DNA from: Marinifaba aquimaris
GTDB taxonomy: Bacteria; Pseudomonadota; Gammaproteobacteria; Enterobacterales; Alteromonadaceae
Assembly: GCF_013328345.1 (NCBI RefSeq)
Contig: NZ_JABULX010000039.1
Coordinates: 1 to 35,814, forward strand
Reading direction: 5' to 3'
DNA: 35,814 nucleotides
Every line of letters begins with the position of its first letter. The stretch's first letter is position 1. Both the position numbers and the translations under genes were made by a program. The notes beneath the pieces are model-generated. The model ran no database searches. It saw only the letters and a program-made list of their open reading frames with translations, and was not told where the DNA came from. Positions 7,509-17,448 of this stretch are shown here, piece by piece.

Positions 7509-9506
7509 ATGAATTACTCTAACCTTTCTCTTACTTCAAAGCTCGTTCTGAGTATTTGTGGAATCATTTCTCTTATTCTAGTGGGCTTATCTATATTTTT
7601 TATCGACAAAAGTGCAGCTGAAAATGAAGCAAAAATACAATCAGCTATCTCTAAAGTAGCCAGTGATGAAGCAAACAACATTAAGCAATTACTATCTAAT
7701 CGCTATTACATACTCAAAACCACATTTGAAACTCCGACTCTACAAAAATGGATAAGCTCAAGAGAAAACATGTGGGAGCCACTTGAGCAAACGCCTTACC
7801 AAAATGTTAATAAATACTTGCAACATGTGGTGAATACAGAAACTGATTTAACCAGCTTATTTTACGCACCAATGCAAACAAGAGAATACTGGGACGAAAA
7901 TGGGCGTATTCCTCAAAAAGTAATGGTTAGTCCAATTGAAGAAGTGCCATGGTGGAAGAAGACCATTGATGCTGGAAAGCCTGTGGTGAACGAACCTTTC
8001 GAAGATTCCAGAACGCGTGTTGTCTCTGCGGCTATAACAATGCCTGTATTAAACAAAGACCAGCAACAAATAGCCATTGCTGGAGTTGATCTAAAATTAA
8101 AGAGCATTCAAGACTACATCACAAATAATGCTAAATACGAAGGAAATGGACATGCCTTTTTATTTCAAAGCTCCGGAGAGCTAATTACGCTCCCACCTCA
8201 AACAAAAATTAATAGTAGACGTAAAAGATTATCTGATCTTGAAAATATCTCGGGTAACAAAGGTTTCAACCAGCTAAAAAATTCATCAACTCAAGTTAGC
8301 TATCATCAACTTATTTGGCAAGATAAAGAGCAACTTGTTGTTGTTGCACCTGTGGAACTCAGTACTCCAAAAATGCAGTGGCGATTAGCAATAATGTACC
8401 CCAAACAACTCGTTGAAGAGCCCATCAAGCAAACAACTTTGATTTTAGTGTTTATCACATTAGGTCTAGTATCAGCCGTTGCTATGATTTTAATTTACCT
8501 GATAAGAGTTAATTTAAAACCACTCAAAGAGATTGGCCAAGCGATGGAACAAATTGTCAATGGTGATGGCGATCTCACCTTAAGATTATCAGTTAAGAAT
8601 GAAGATGAAATAGGGGTGCTCGCCAAGCTGTTTAATCAATTTGTTGTAAATGTCCACAATATTGTCAAAGACAGTTTAGTCGTCTCTAATCACGTTTATG
8701 ACTCAAGTCAAACCATGCAAGATAAATTGCAACTGGCAGACCAAGCGGCTCAAAATCAAAACATAGAATTAGACATGATAGCGACGGCAACAACAGAACT
8801 ATCGCAAGCCGTTAATGAAATATCGAGTAATGCCAATAACTCATCACAATCCACCATTAATGCAAAAGAGCAAGTAGTTGAAGGTATGAGCCTTGTTACA
8901 CAAGCTGATCAGCAAATCAATGCGCTTGCCAACAATGTTCGTGCTAGTGAGGCACTTGTAGAAGAACTGCATACCAGTTCAGATCGCATTGGTGAGGTGC
9001 TCGATGTTATAGGCAATATTGCGGATCAGACTAATTTACTTGCTTTAAATGCTGCAATTGAAGCTGCAAGAGCAGGTGAGCATGGCAGAGGCTTTGCTGT
9101 CGTAGCAGATGAAGTCAGAACATTAGCTCGCCAAACGCAAGATTCAACATCAAACATACAAACATTAATCGACAATGTTCGCAATAATACTAAACAAGTA
9201 TTTGACGTCATGGCCGAAAACCGTGCTCAAGCGGAGCAAAGTGTTGAAAATGCTCAATCTCTTTATGAAAAGCTAACGTCATTAACGGAGCAAGTAACAG
9301 GGATTCAAGAACAATCGATACAAATCGCTGATTCGACATCTCAACAGTCCGTGGCTTTAGAAGATATATCGCAAAATTTAGTTAGCACCAAAGATTTTGC
9401 CAATAGTACAACTAGCTTAATGGACGAAGCTAGCCGAGCAGGTAAAGAGCTACAAGAAACAACCACCAATTTATTAGAGAAATTAAAACAATTTAAAACT
9501 AATTAA
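7509..9506 (+). CDS. methyl-accepting chemotaxis protein with dCache-like sensor
   Basis: A 665-aa chemoreceptor. TM1 is at about 11-31 and is followed by a periplasmic sensor of some 270 residues that resembles a double Cache domain ([32 protein letters not shown]). TM2 is at about 309-333, then HAMP (334-386) and the signalling domain, with the conserved hairpin tip [18 protein letters not shown] and [15 protein letters not shown]. It reports ligand binding to CheA/CheW; the ligand cannot be named. No C-terminal CheR-binding pentapeptide is seen (it ends KLKQFKTN). It stands alone, 146 bases after the CadC-like gene. The start has little ribosome-site signal. Confidence 0.93.
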   Translation: MNYSNLSLTSKLVLSICGIISLILVGLSIFFIDKSAAENEAKIQSAISKVASDEANNIKQLLSNRYYILKTTFETPTLQKWISSRENMWEPLEQTPYQNVNKYLQHVVNTETDLTSLFYAPMQTREYWDENGRIPQKVMVSPIEEVPWWKKTIDAGKPVVNEPFEDSRTRVVSAAITMPVLNKDQQQIAIAGVDLKLKSIQDYITNNAKYEGNGHAFLFQSSGELITLPPQTKINSRRKRLSDLENISGNKGFNQLKNSSTQVSYHQLIWQDKEQLVVVAPVELSTPKMQWRLAIMYPKQLVEEPIKQTTLILVFITLGLVSAVAMILIYLIRVNLKPLKEIGQAMEQIVNGDGDLTLRLSVKNEDEIGVLAKLFNQFVVNVHNIVKDSLVVSNHVYDSSQTMQDKLQLADQAAQNQNIELDMIATATTELSQAVNEISSNANNSSQSTINAKEQVVEGMSLVTQADQQINALANNVRASEALVEELHTSSDRIGEVLDVIGNIADQTNLLALNAAIEAARAGEHGRGFAVVADEVRTLARQTQDSTSNIQTLIDNVRNNTKQVFDVMAENRAQAEQSVENAQSLYEKLTSLTEQVTGIQEQSIQIADSTSQQSVALEDISQNLVSTKDFANSTTSLMDEASRAGKELQETTTNLLEKLKQFKTN

Positions 9507-9527
9507 TACCTGTTTTAAACCATTAGA

Positions 9528-9551
9528 TGTGCGCAGCTGAAGTTGCGCACA
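9528..9551 (+). terminator. hairpin after the chemoreceptor gene
   Basis: TGTGCGCA (9528-9535) and TGCGCACA (9544-9551) form a perfect 8-bp stem with an 8-base loop, 21 bases after the stop. No T-run follows, so it is a weak or Rho-assisted terminator at best. Confidence 0.4.
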
Positions 9552-9664
9552 ATGCCATATTTGGCCTAACTGGATTTATCTTTGCTTTACAATTAAGCTC
9601 ATTTTTAATAGGTAACGTACAATAAAATATCTTCTTTTTTCCATACTGAGTCGCCCTTCAATAC

Positions 9665-10075
9665 ATGTTTTCAGCAAGACCAAAACGCCAACGTAATTAT
9701 CGCGTTAAAAAAGGCAGTATTTTAGATGAGAATATCGATCGTCAAATCATTGCTATCCACAGAGCCATTGCCGAGAAAATTTGGCAACAACCAGTACTTG
9801 CGATGCAGGTTAGGGACAAATTAGAAGAACGCTATGAGTTAGGTAAAATTCGTTATGGTGCATACTTGCACTGGCTGTCTTTACTAGAAAACTTGCAGGC
9901 TGAGCGCGTTAATAAAGAGACGTTTATCTTTGGCCTATGTGAAGACTCACCAACGATGCGAAAATGGCGACGCGTTACCCCTTTTGTCGGTATATTGACA
10001 GAGCAAGAACGACAAGCGGCATTAGATGCTGATGCCGCTGGTAATTTAGATAGCTTAGGCCATTACTTTGTTTGA
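9665..10075 (+). CDS. conserved-looking cytoplasmic protein of unknown function
   Basis: I do not recognise this 136-aa protein. It has a very basic N-terminus (SARPKRQRNYRVKKG), a predicted helical middle (residues 20-80) and the sequence EDSPTMRKWRRVTPFVGILT near 93-112. There is no signal peptide or membrane segment. Codon use matches its neighbours, and it stands as a single plus-strand frame between the chemoreceptor and the YqaA-like gene, which supports a real gene. The ribosome site is weak. A regulator or nucleic-acid-associated role would fit the basic start, but nothing shows it. Confidence 0.7.
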   Translation: MFSARPKRQRNYRVKKGSILDENIDRQIIAIHRAIAEKIWQQPVLAMQVRDKLEERYELGKIRYGAYLHWLSLLENLQAERVNKETFIFGLCEDSPTMRKWRRVTPFVGILTEQERQAALDADAAGNLDSLGHYFV

Positions 10076-10148
10076 ACAGATTGGTAGATTAAAAGTGATG
10101 GGGTAAAATCAGCAGCACTTACATCACGCTATTTTAACTGGGTTTATC

Positions 10149-10565
10149 ATGCTGCTCTACCTATCCCTTTTTGCATCCGCTTTTATTGCAGCTACCTTGT
10201 TACCCGCGTTTTCTGAAGTCCATTTAGGCATATTAGTCGACAAGGGACTGAACCCATTTTTACTTTGGCTCGCAGCGACATCAGGGAACTCACTGGGCGC
10301 TTTTGTCAATTATTGGTTAGGCACTCAAGTATTACGCTTTCAACACAAAGCTTGGTTTCCAGTTAAACCTAAACAACTCGAGAAAGCCCATCAACAATTT
10401 GAGCGCTATGGAATTTGGAGCTTATTATTTGCGTGGTTACCTATTGTCGGCGACCCACTCACTTTCATTGCGGGCATCTTGCGCTGTAACTTTTGGCTAT
10501 TTGCGCTATTGGTAACAATAGGTAAAGGCTTGCGCTATGCAATCGTCCTGTTAGTCGTGTTATAA
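10149..10565 (+). CDS. yqaA: YqaA family membrane protein (DedA/VTT-like)
   Basis: The 138-aa inner-membrane protein has the short YqaA form of the SNARE-associated/DedA fold. Features are an N-terminal helix (4-20), the ATSGNSLGAFVNYWLG segment (43-58), the amphipathic FERYGIWSLLFAWLPIVGDPLTFIAGILR region (93-121) with the conserved Gly-Asp-Pro, and a final helix. DedA relatives move lipids or maintain membrane energetics; the role of YqaA is not settled. Length agrees with E. coli YqaA. A good hairpin terminator follows directly. Confidence 0.85.
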   Translation: MLLYLSLFASAFIAATLLPAFSEVHLGILVDKGLNPFLLWLAATSGNSLGAFVNYWLGTQVLRFQHKAWFPVKPKQLEKAHQQFERYGIWSLLFAWLPIVGDPLTFIAGILRCNFWLFALLVTIGKGLRYAIVLLVVL

Positions 10566-10576
10566 AATAGATAAAC

Positions 10577-10618
10577 GCGTCAGTACCCTTTGATAAAGCG
10601 TCACTGACGCATTTATTT
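10577..10618 (+). terminator. terminator after the yqaA-like gene
   Basis: GCGTCAGT (10577-10584) pairs with ACTGACGC (10603-10610), and ATTTATTT follows. It lies 11 bases after the stop at 10565 and could also stop transcripts from the minus side. Confidence 0.6.
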
Positions 10619-10651
10619 GACTAGCAAAGTGCTATGCCAAGCCTAATTTAT

Positions 10652-10891
10652 CTACATACACTGTAATATTTTCATTGGTTTATCAGCCCCCATCACACAA
10701 CCTCGTTGCTCATCAGTTGCTGCTTTACATTCTGCTGATAACTTACTGCTACTTGGTGCTTTGTCTTTCAACACCGCTTTAATATGTGCAACCACTTTAT
10801 CGCATTCGCTAGCTGGCACAGGTTGCTCACTACAGCTTGCTAATAAACAAATACTGATAATGGCAGGAACAGACGTCTTCAGTAATTTCAT
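10652..10891 (-). CDS. small predicted lipoprotein
   Basis: A 79-aa protein with a signal sequence and lipobox (LLASC), so the mature form should begin at Cys20 and be lipid-anchored. The rest has four more cysteines (SECDK, AECKA, RGCVM, LQCM-end), enough for two disulfides. The ATG at 10891 has AAAGGA 6 bases upstream; a TTG two codons earlier is less likely. It stands alone between yqaA and hemF. I do not recognise the family. Confidence 0.75.
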   Translation of the reverse strand: MKLLKTSVPAIISICLLASCSEQPVPASECDKVVAHIKAVLKDKAPSSSKLSAECKAATDEQRGCVMGADKPMKILQCM

Positions 10892-10990
10892 AATCAATCC
10901 TTTTACGAGGTGAGTTAACTGAATTTAGACGCTATTGAGATTTTTGCTAATAAATAGATAGGGTGAAGAGAAGAAGTACGAATATATCAG

Positions 10991-11018
10991 TGGGCTTTAA
11001 CCGATTTGTTAAAACCCA
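10991..11018 (-). terminator. hairpin after hemF
   Basis: TGGGCTTTAAC (10991-11001) and GTTAAAACCCA (11008-11018) pair with one mismatch, 13 bases beyond the hemF stop. There is no clear T-run on the minus strand, so the terminator call is tentative. Confidence 0.4.
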
Positions 11019-11031
11019 GATATCACAGTGA

Positions 11032-12506
<1,475 letters not shown>

Positions 12507-12593
12507 TTATCTACTCTCTTTGCTTTAACTACATCTAATATGGCAGCAATTTTAGCAAACCGTAGAAACGGCTAATAGCTGATTTTTTTATAG

Positions 12594-13853
12594 TTAATCA
12601 CAAAGGATCTTAGGGATATCCTGCCAATGTGTTGTATAGCGTGGCGATAAAAAGTGCCTTTTCATATTCCATACTTGATGCTGACCTTGGCTCACCAACT
12701 TTAGCGTATCTTGGCCGTAACGCTGGTTAATTGCATCTAAACATTTCATCAACTCTGGTTTATCTTGGTTTTGACTAAATAAACTCAGTTGCATATTCGC
12801 TGTGGGGGCAAGTTCAATGGCACCCACACCTACCTTATAAAAACGCGTATTCGTGCGAAAAAGCTGAACCGCCATCACACTGACTTGTTGCGCTAAAATA
12901 CGAGAGTCGGCCGTAGGCACTGAAAAATCGTAAATAAGCTGCTTTTTATAGTAGTTATCTTCATGCCTAGAACTCGCCGCAAAGACTAAGATGCGTTTAG
13001 CGACCGAACCTTGCTTGCGAAGCTTGCGCGCAACAATAACAGCATGATTGACCAAGGCCTCAACCAAAATAGCAAAGTGCATCACTCGTTGGCCAAAACT
13101 GCGCGTAGAATAAATTTCTTTTTTATTTTCTCTTACCGCATCCCAAGATAGGCAGCTAGTGCCTTGCAACTCTTGTACGGTGCGGGCAAGTACCACACTG
13201 AACTGTTTTTTGATCATTTTGGCATCTTGTTTAGCAAGATCAGCCGCACTTTTCATTCCCATTAGTTGTAGTTTTTTAGCTAACCGACTACCTACCCCCC
13301 AAACATCTTGCAACGCCATTTGCTGCAAAATCGCTTGACTATCTCGATCATTGTGAATAGCCGCGACCCCGTTAAACCCAGGTAATTTTTTAGCTGCGTG
13401 GTTAGCGGCTTTAGCTAAGGTAGGCGTTGGGCCAAATCCAACCCCAACGGGTAATTTCAATTCTCGCCATACCGCTTGGCGAATTTGCAAGCCGTAATCT
13501 GACCAGTTTTTAATGAGTAGCTGATAGTTTTGAAAGTGTAAAAAAGACTCGTCAATCGAATAAATATGTTGGTTATCGGCAAAGCGCCCGACAATATTCA
13601 TCATGCGCTCGCTTAAGTCAGCATACAGCTCATAGTTAGATGAGCGAATCACAACATTGTGTTTAGCCAAATAATCTCGAACTTTGAAATAAGGCTGAAA
13701 TTTAGGAATATTGAGCTTGCGCGCAATAGGACAAACCGCGCAAATACAGCCATCATTATTAGTTAAAACAACAACGGGTTTATCGCGAATACTCGGATCA
13801 AAGACTTTTTCAGCACTGGCATAAAAAGCAACGGCATCAACTAATGCATACAT
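12594..13853 (-). CDS. umuC: DNA polymerase V catalytic subunit UmuC
   Basis: Y-family translesion polymerase of the SOS response. The palm begins YALVDAVAFYASAEKVF with metal ligand Asp6, and the second acidic pair is SIDES, Asp101-Glu102, at the same numbers as in E. coli. Helix-hairpin-helix-like DVWGVGSRLAKKL is near 183-195. A beta-clamp-binding motif, QLSLF, lies at 355-359. Length 419 aa is normal, so the gene is intact. It overlaps umuD by 13 bases. The N-terminus is somewhat diverged (ICAVCPIARKL where UmuC usually has a VARSxEAK-type stretch), suggesting a distinct sub-lineage. Confidence 0.95.
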   Translation of the reverse strand: MYALVDAVAFYASAEKVFDPSIRDKPVVVLTNNDGCICAVCPIARKLNIPKFQPYFKVRDYLAKHNVVIRSSNYELYADLSERMMNIVGRFADNQHIYSIDESFLHFQNYQLLIKNWSDYGLQIRQAVWRELKLPVGVGFGPTPTLAKAANHAAKKLPGFNGVAAIHNDRDSQAILQQMALQDVWGVGSRLAKKLQLMGMKSAADLAKQDAKMIKKQFSVVLARTVQELQGTSCLSWDAVRENKKEIYSTRSFGQRVMHFAILVEALVNHAVIVARKLRKQGSVAKRILVFAASSRHEDNYYKKQLIYDFSVPTADSRILAQQVSVMAVQLFRTNTRFYKVGVGAIELAPTANMQLSLFSQNQDKPELMKCLDAINQRYGQDTLKLVSQGQHQVWNMKRHFLSPRYTTHWQDIPKILCD

Positions 13854-14254
13854 GCCACAAGCTCAGCCGCAGGCCTATGTAAACGAATAGAACGACTCAC
13901 CACCCCTTCTAACTGAAATGTATCTTCGGCGATAACATTCACTGCGGGGAAGTTTTCTGATGCAGAAAGTAATCGATGGCCTTTTTTGTCTAAGATCTTA
14001 CAAACAAAACAACCATTAAAATTAGCCACTATGACATCGCCATCTTTGACACTTTCAGCGCGATCGACCAATAAAATATCACCATCAAAAATACCGACAC
14101 CTTGCATCGACTGACCTTTTGCTAGACCAATAAACGTAGCGTTAGGATGAGCCACCAACAACTGCTCTAACGACAAGCCTAACTCTTTATATTCAGCAGC
14201 GGGCGACTCAAAACCGGTAATACCTGCTTCAACATAAATAGGGATAACTTTCAT
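13841..14254 (-). CDS. umuD: DNA polymerase V subunit UmuD (S24 self-cleaving)
   Basis: A LexA-like S24 protein that RecA filaments stimulate to cut itself to UmuD'. The cleavage region reads EAGITGFESPAAEY, so the expected cut lies between Thr13 and Gly14, where E. coli has Cys-Gly. The Ser/Lys dyad is Ser49 in KGQSMQG and Lys86 in FVCKIL. From the ATG at 14254 it is 137 aa; a GTG at 14260 is possible. Both starts have weak ribosome sites. A LexA box lies 16 bases upstream, and the gene is coupled to umuC by a 13-base overlap. Confidence 0.95.
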   Translation of the reverse strand: MKVIPIYVEAGITGFESPAAEYKELGLSLEQLLVAHPNATFIGLAKGQSMQGVGIFDGDILLVDRAESVKDGDVIVANFNGCFVCKILDKKGHRLLSASENFPAVNVIAEDTFQLEGVVSRSIRLHRPAAELVACMH

Positions 14255-14270
14255 AACCACACAACAAACA

Positions 14271-14316
14271 CTGTTTACATATACAGTATTTTTATCGTAT
14301 CTTGCGTATTTGTCAA
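14271..14316 (-). promoter_or_regulatory. umuDC SOS promoter with LexA box
   Basis: CTGTTTACATATACAG (14271-14286) is a perfect CTGT-N8-ACAG LexA box. Upstream on the minus strand is TTGACA (14311-14316), and a -10-like TAAAAA (14289-14294) follows after a 16-bp spacer and abuts the box. LexA would cover the start region and block umuDC until DNA damage. Confidence 0.88.
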
Positions 14317-14445
14317 ATCAGTCGAGCGCAAAAAATTGTAACCGCGATTCCGTATTTCATATAAGCGGGTTATAATTGCTGATTAAACTTTAAATTTTGC
14401 CATTGTCCGGCGGTGATAATGGTGTTTTATAAAAAGGCGTTATTA

Positions 14446-14928
14446 ATGAAAGTTGGTATCATCATGGGGTCAAAATCAGATTGGCCTACCATGCAGCACG
14501 CAGCAGAGATGTTAGATCAATTCAATGTAGCTTACGAAACAAAAGTTGTTTCAGCTCACCGTACTCCTCACCTATTAGCTGAATATGCAGAATCGGCTAA
14601 AGATCGCGGTATTAAAGTCATTATCGCAGGCGCTGGTGGTGCCGCTCACTTACCTGGTATGACTGCCGCTTACACAAGCTTGCCTGTATTAGGTGTACCA
14701 GTGCAATCAAAGGCACTAAGTGGCCAAGATTCTTTATTATCAATTGTGCAAATGCCGAAAGGTATTGCTGTAGGTACATTAGCTATCGGTACAGCAGGTG
14801 CGGCAAACGCAGGCTTATTAGCAGCGCAAATTTTAGGTACGCACGACGAAGCAGTAATGCAAGCAGTTGAAGCTTTCCGCGCAACTCAAACAGAAACAAT
14901 TTTAGCTAACCCAAACCCAGCTGAATAA
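14446..14928 (+). CDS. purE: 5-(carboxyamino)imidazole ribonucleotide mutase
   Basis: Moves the carboxyl of N5-CAIR to C4 to give CAIR in purine synthesis. The class I PurE fold is shown by [16 protein letters not shown] (about 8-23), VSAHRTPH with the catalytic His, [16 protein letters not shown], and [19 protein letters not shown]. From the ATG at 14446 the protein is 160 aa, the usual size, with AAGG upstream; an in-frame ATG at 14413 would add 11 residues not seen in the family. purK follows after 28 bases, so they form an operon. Confidence 0.96.
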   Translation: MKVGIIMGSKSDWPTMQHAAEMLDQFNVAYETKVVSAHRTPHLLAEYAESAKDRGIKVIIAGAGGAAHLPGMTAAYTSLPVLGVPVQSKALSGQDSLLSIVQMPKGIAVGTLAIGTAGAANAGLLAAQILGTHDEAVMQAVEAFRATQTETILANPNPAE

Positions 14929-14956
14929 GCGGTTTAGTTTAGAGACAGTTTAATCA

Positions 14957-16117
14957 ATGAAAAAAGTATTAGTTCTTGGCGCAGGCCAACTTGCCCGGAT
15001 GATGGATTTAGCCGGTTCGCCGTTAAATCTTGATGTCAAAGCGTTCGATGTAAGAACCAATCAAGTTGTGCACCCTGTTGCACCCATTCATGTTTATGGT
15101 GACCTAGAAAACGGCATCAAAGAAGCGGATGTGATCACTGCTGAATTTGAACATGTGCAACACGATACATTAGCTATTTGTGAAGCGTCTGGAAAGCTTT
15201 TGCCAACCAGCACAGCGATTAAAACAGGTGGTGATCGCCGCTTAGAAAAAGCCTTACTCGAAGAGTGTGGCGTAGCTAATGCAAAACATAAAATCATTGA
15301 ATCAAAAGCTGATTTCGACCAAGCCATTGCGACTTTAGATTTACCTATTATCTTCAAAAGTGCATTAGAAGGTTACGACGGAAAAGGTCAGTGGCGCTTA
15401 AAAGACGCGGCGCAAGCCGATGACATTTGGGCCGACATTGAAGACTTTATCGCACAGAGTAAATCATCTGTACCGCAAGGGGTTGTTGCTGAGCAAATGG
15501 TTCCGTTTGATCGCGAAGTCTCTTTAGTAGGCGTGCGAGGTCGCGACGGCCAAACAGCCGTTTATCCATTAACAGAAAATCACCACGCAGGTGGTATTTT
15601 AAGTGTGTCGGTTGCGGTTGAATCACGTCAAGAGCTACAAGCGCAAGCGGCTGAAGTATTCGATAAAATCACCAACAAATTAAACTATGTTGGTGTATTA
15701 GCAATCGAGTTTTTCCAAGTGGGCGATCAACTCTTAGTCAATGAAATCGCTCCTCGCGTTCACAACTCTGGTCACTGGACACAGCAAGGTGCTGATACTT
15801 GCCAATTTGAAAACCACTTGCGCGCAGTTTGTGGCTTGCCGTTAGGTAGCACTGCTATGGTTCGACCAACAGCTATGGTTAATATTTTAGGTGAAGACTC
15901 TGTCCCTAATGAAGCGTTAGCATTGCCTAGCTTAGCAATCCACTGGTACGACAAAGAAAAACGCGCTGGACGTAAAATGGGTCATTTAAACATCAACGGT
16001 AAAGATGAGTTAGAGCTAGCACAACGCCTTAACCAGCTAGCCAACATTTTAGATGCTGATGCCTTCCCTGATTTACGTGAATTTGCTGCGAACTTTTTAA
16101 ACAAAGTATCCAGCTAA
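14957..16117 (+). CDS. purK: 5-(carboxyamino)imidazole ribonucleotide synthase
   Basis: An ATP-grasp enzyme that uses ATP and bicarbonate to carboxylate AIR to N5-CAIR, the substrate of PurE just upstream. The N-terminal preATP-grasp domain starts VLVLGAGQLARMM. The ATP-grasp core has KSALEGYDGKGQW (loop), FDREVSLVGVRG and LLVNEIAPRVHNSGHWT with metal and substrate residues. At 386 aa it is slightly longer than E. coli PurK (355 aa) but within the family range. It is followed by a strong terminator, so the operon is purE-purK. Confidence 0.96.
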   Translation: MKKVLVLGAGQLARMMDLAGSPLNLDVKAFDVRTNQVVHPVAPIHVYGDLENGIKEADVITAEFEHVQHDTLAICEASGKLLPTSTAIKTGGDRRLEKALLEECGVANAKHKIIESKADFDQAIATLDLPIIFKSALEGYDGKGQWRLKDAAQADDIWADIEDFIAQSKSSVPQGVVAEQMVPFDREVSLVGVRGRDGQTAVYPLTENHHAGGILSVSVAVESRQELQAQAAEVFDKITNKLNYVGVLAIEFFQVGDQLLVNEIAPRVHNSGHWTQQGADTCQFENHLRAVCGLPLGSTAMVRPTAMVNILGEDSVPNEALALPSLAIHWYDKEKRAGRKMGHLNINGKDELELAQRLNQLANILDADAFPDLREFAANFLNKVSS

Positions 16118-16140
16118 ACTCAGCGATTAATTAATGTTAA

Positions 16141-16176
16141 AAGCCGTGCTAGTTGCTCAACTAGCACGGCTTTTTT
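16141..16176 (+). terminator. strong terminator of purEK
   Basis: AAGCCGTGCTAGTTG (16141-16155) and CAACTAGCACGGCTT (16158-16172) form a perfect 15-bp stem, followed by a run of six T. It is 23 bases beyond the purK stop. Confidence 0.95.
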
Positions 16177-16218
16177 ATTGCCTTTTAAACACTATTGTTG
16201 CGACCAACAAATAACAAC

Positions 16219-16261
16219 TGATAATCAATATCATTTACACTACCATTTAAAAAGGTATAAT
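16219..16261 (+). promoter_or_regulatory. Fur box and promoter of the iron-type operon
   Basis: TGATAATCAATATCA (16219-16233) matches the 7-1-7 Fur motif TGATAAT-N-ATTATCA in 14 of 15 positions counting the free centre. It abuts -35 TTTACA (16234-16239), which is followed by a 16-bp spacer and a perfect -10 TATAAT (16256-16261). The first gene starts 84 bases later. Iron-dependent repression of the three-gene operon is the likely meaning. Confidence 0.75.
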
Positions 16262-16345
16262 TTCGCCACAAATTAACCAGATAAACTATCCTGTTTGCCT
16301 GTTAGGGCAACCCAGAATAACGCTCTAATTCAGTAATTTACGCAA

Positions 16346-16936
16346 ATGACCGCCGCCTTTTTAAAGTTAAATCGAACTATTCATTGGATGAGCTCAGCTT
16401 TTGGTTTAGCCACGCTGATTTTCTTCTCCATTACAGGGATCACGCTCAATCACCCAAGTTTTTTTGAAGCCGATAGCCAAACACAGGTTGAAGAAATTGA
16501 GATGAGTGAAAATTGGTTACGTGATTTTCATCAGCTTGAAGAGCAGGGGCAGTTAAATCATTTAACGATAGCAATTGATCAAAAATGGTCTTTACCCATA
16601 CCGCGTAACATCGAACACGATGAGTATGAGTGGATCCTCGACTTTCAAAGGCCTGGTGGTTACGCCACTGTGATATTAGATGTAGAAACAGGCTTACTGA
16701 CTTATGAAAAGACCTCTGATGGTTTTATTGCACTGATTAACGATCTGCACAAAGGCCGACACAGTGGCTTAGCATGGCAATGGCTCATTGATATTACCGC
16801 CGTCATTTGCCTGTTATTTGCAGTAACCGGGTTGATCATTCTTTACAAACACGCCAGACAGCGAACATCCACTTGGCCATTAGTGATCGCAGGCACCTTA
16901 CTCCCTCTCATTATCTATTGGACACTCGTACCTTAA
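16346..16936 (+). CDS. PepSY-associated TM-helix membrane protein
   Basis: The 196-aa inner-membrane protein has helices at about 13-34, 145-168 and 175-193, with a periplasmic part between them. It has the usual marks of the PepSY-associated TM family: LNRTIHWMSSAFG at the start, FFSITGITLNHP, and LINDLHKGRHSGLAWQWLIDI-type sequence ahead of the second helix, followed by VTGLIILYKHARQR. Relatives are often in iron-acquisition gene sets and may act as membrane reductases or siderophore-handling proteins; this is not proven. It is the first gene behind the Fur box. The ribosome site is weak. Confidence 0.82.
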   Translation: MTAAFLKLNRTIHWMSSAFGLATLIFFSITGITLNHPSFFEADSQTQVEEIEMSENWLRDFHQLEEQGQLNHLTIAIDQKWSLPIPRNIEHDEYEWILDFQRPGGYATVILDVETGLLTYEKTSDGFIALINDLHKGRHSGLAWQWLIDITAVICLLFAVTGLIILYKHARQRTSTWPLVIAGTLLPLIIYWTLVP

Positions 16937-16945
16937 AGGAAGACT

Positions 16946-17419
16946 ATGAAAAATATACTATTGGGCTTGGCCCTACTTCTATTTTTGCCTGTGAGCTATG
17001 CAGCAAAAGTAACAGCACAAATAACAATTCCCAAGCTCAATGTAGCTGAATACCACCGACCCTATGTCGCGATTTGGATCGAGAATAAAAAACGCAAACA
17101 AGTTGCACAAATCACACTGTGGCTAGAGCAAGAGAAGTGGCATCGTGATTTACGCAGCTGGTGGCGTCGAGGTGGTAAAAGCTTGAAATTACCTGTTGAT
17201 GGCGTATCTGGAGCAACACGCAAACCTGGTCAACACACTGTCAGCCAAAGCATCGATTTACCAGCAGGTGACTACACCATCAACTTTGAATCAGTACGCG
17301 AAGTGGGTGGACGTGAATACATCAAAATCCCTTTCAGTTGGAATGGCGAAACGGTCAGTGTTGAAAAACAAGGTAAGACCGAGCTAGGCCAAGTTAGATT
17401 TACCATCGCACAAAATTAA
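16946..17419 (+). CDS. DUF2271 periplasmic protein
   Basis: The 157-aa protein has a clear signal peptide (MKNILLGLALLLFLPVSYA, cut before AKV). The mature part has the DUF2271 hallmarks: YVAIWIEN, LWLEQEKWHRDLRSWWRRG, VDGVSGATRKPGQ and PAGDYTINFE. It begins 9 bases after the previous stop, with AAAGGA as ribosome site, so it is tightly operonic. Relatives accompany PepSY and DUF4198 proteins downstream of Fur sites or TonB receptors. The molecular function is unknown; a FlgD-like beta-sandwich binding role is possible. Confidence 0.85.
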   Translation: MKNILLGLALLLFLPVSYAAKVTAQITIPKLNVAEYHRPYVAIWIENKKRKQVAQITLWLEQEKWHRDLRSWWRRGGKSLKLPVDGVSGATRKPGQHTVSQSIDLPAGDYTINFESVREVGGREYIKIPFSWNGETVSVEKQGKTELGQVRFTIAQN

Positions 17420-17448
17420 AGACAGTCAGTCAGAAAAGGAATAATCAA

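Noticed and set aside
16807-17049. A plus-strand frame bridging the PepSY-type and DUF2271 genes.
   Set aside because: It is in another frame across two well-supported genes and lacks a start site.
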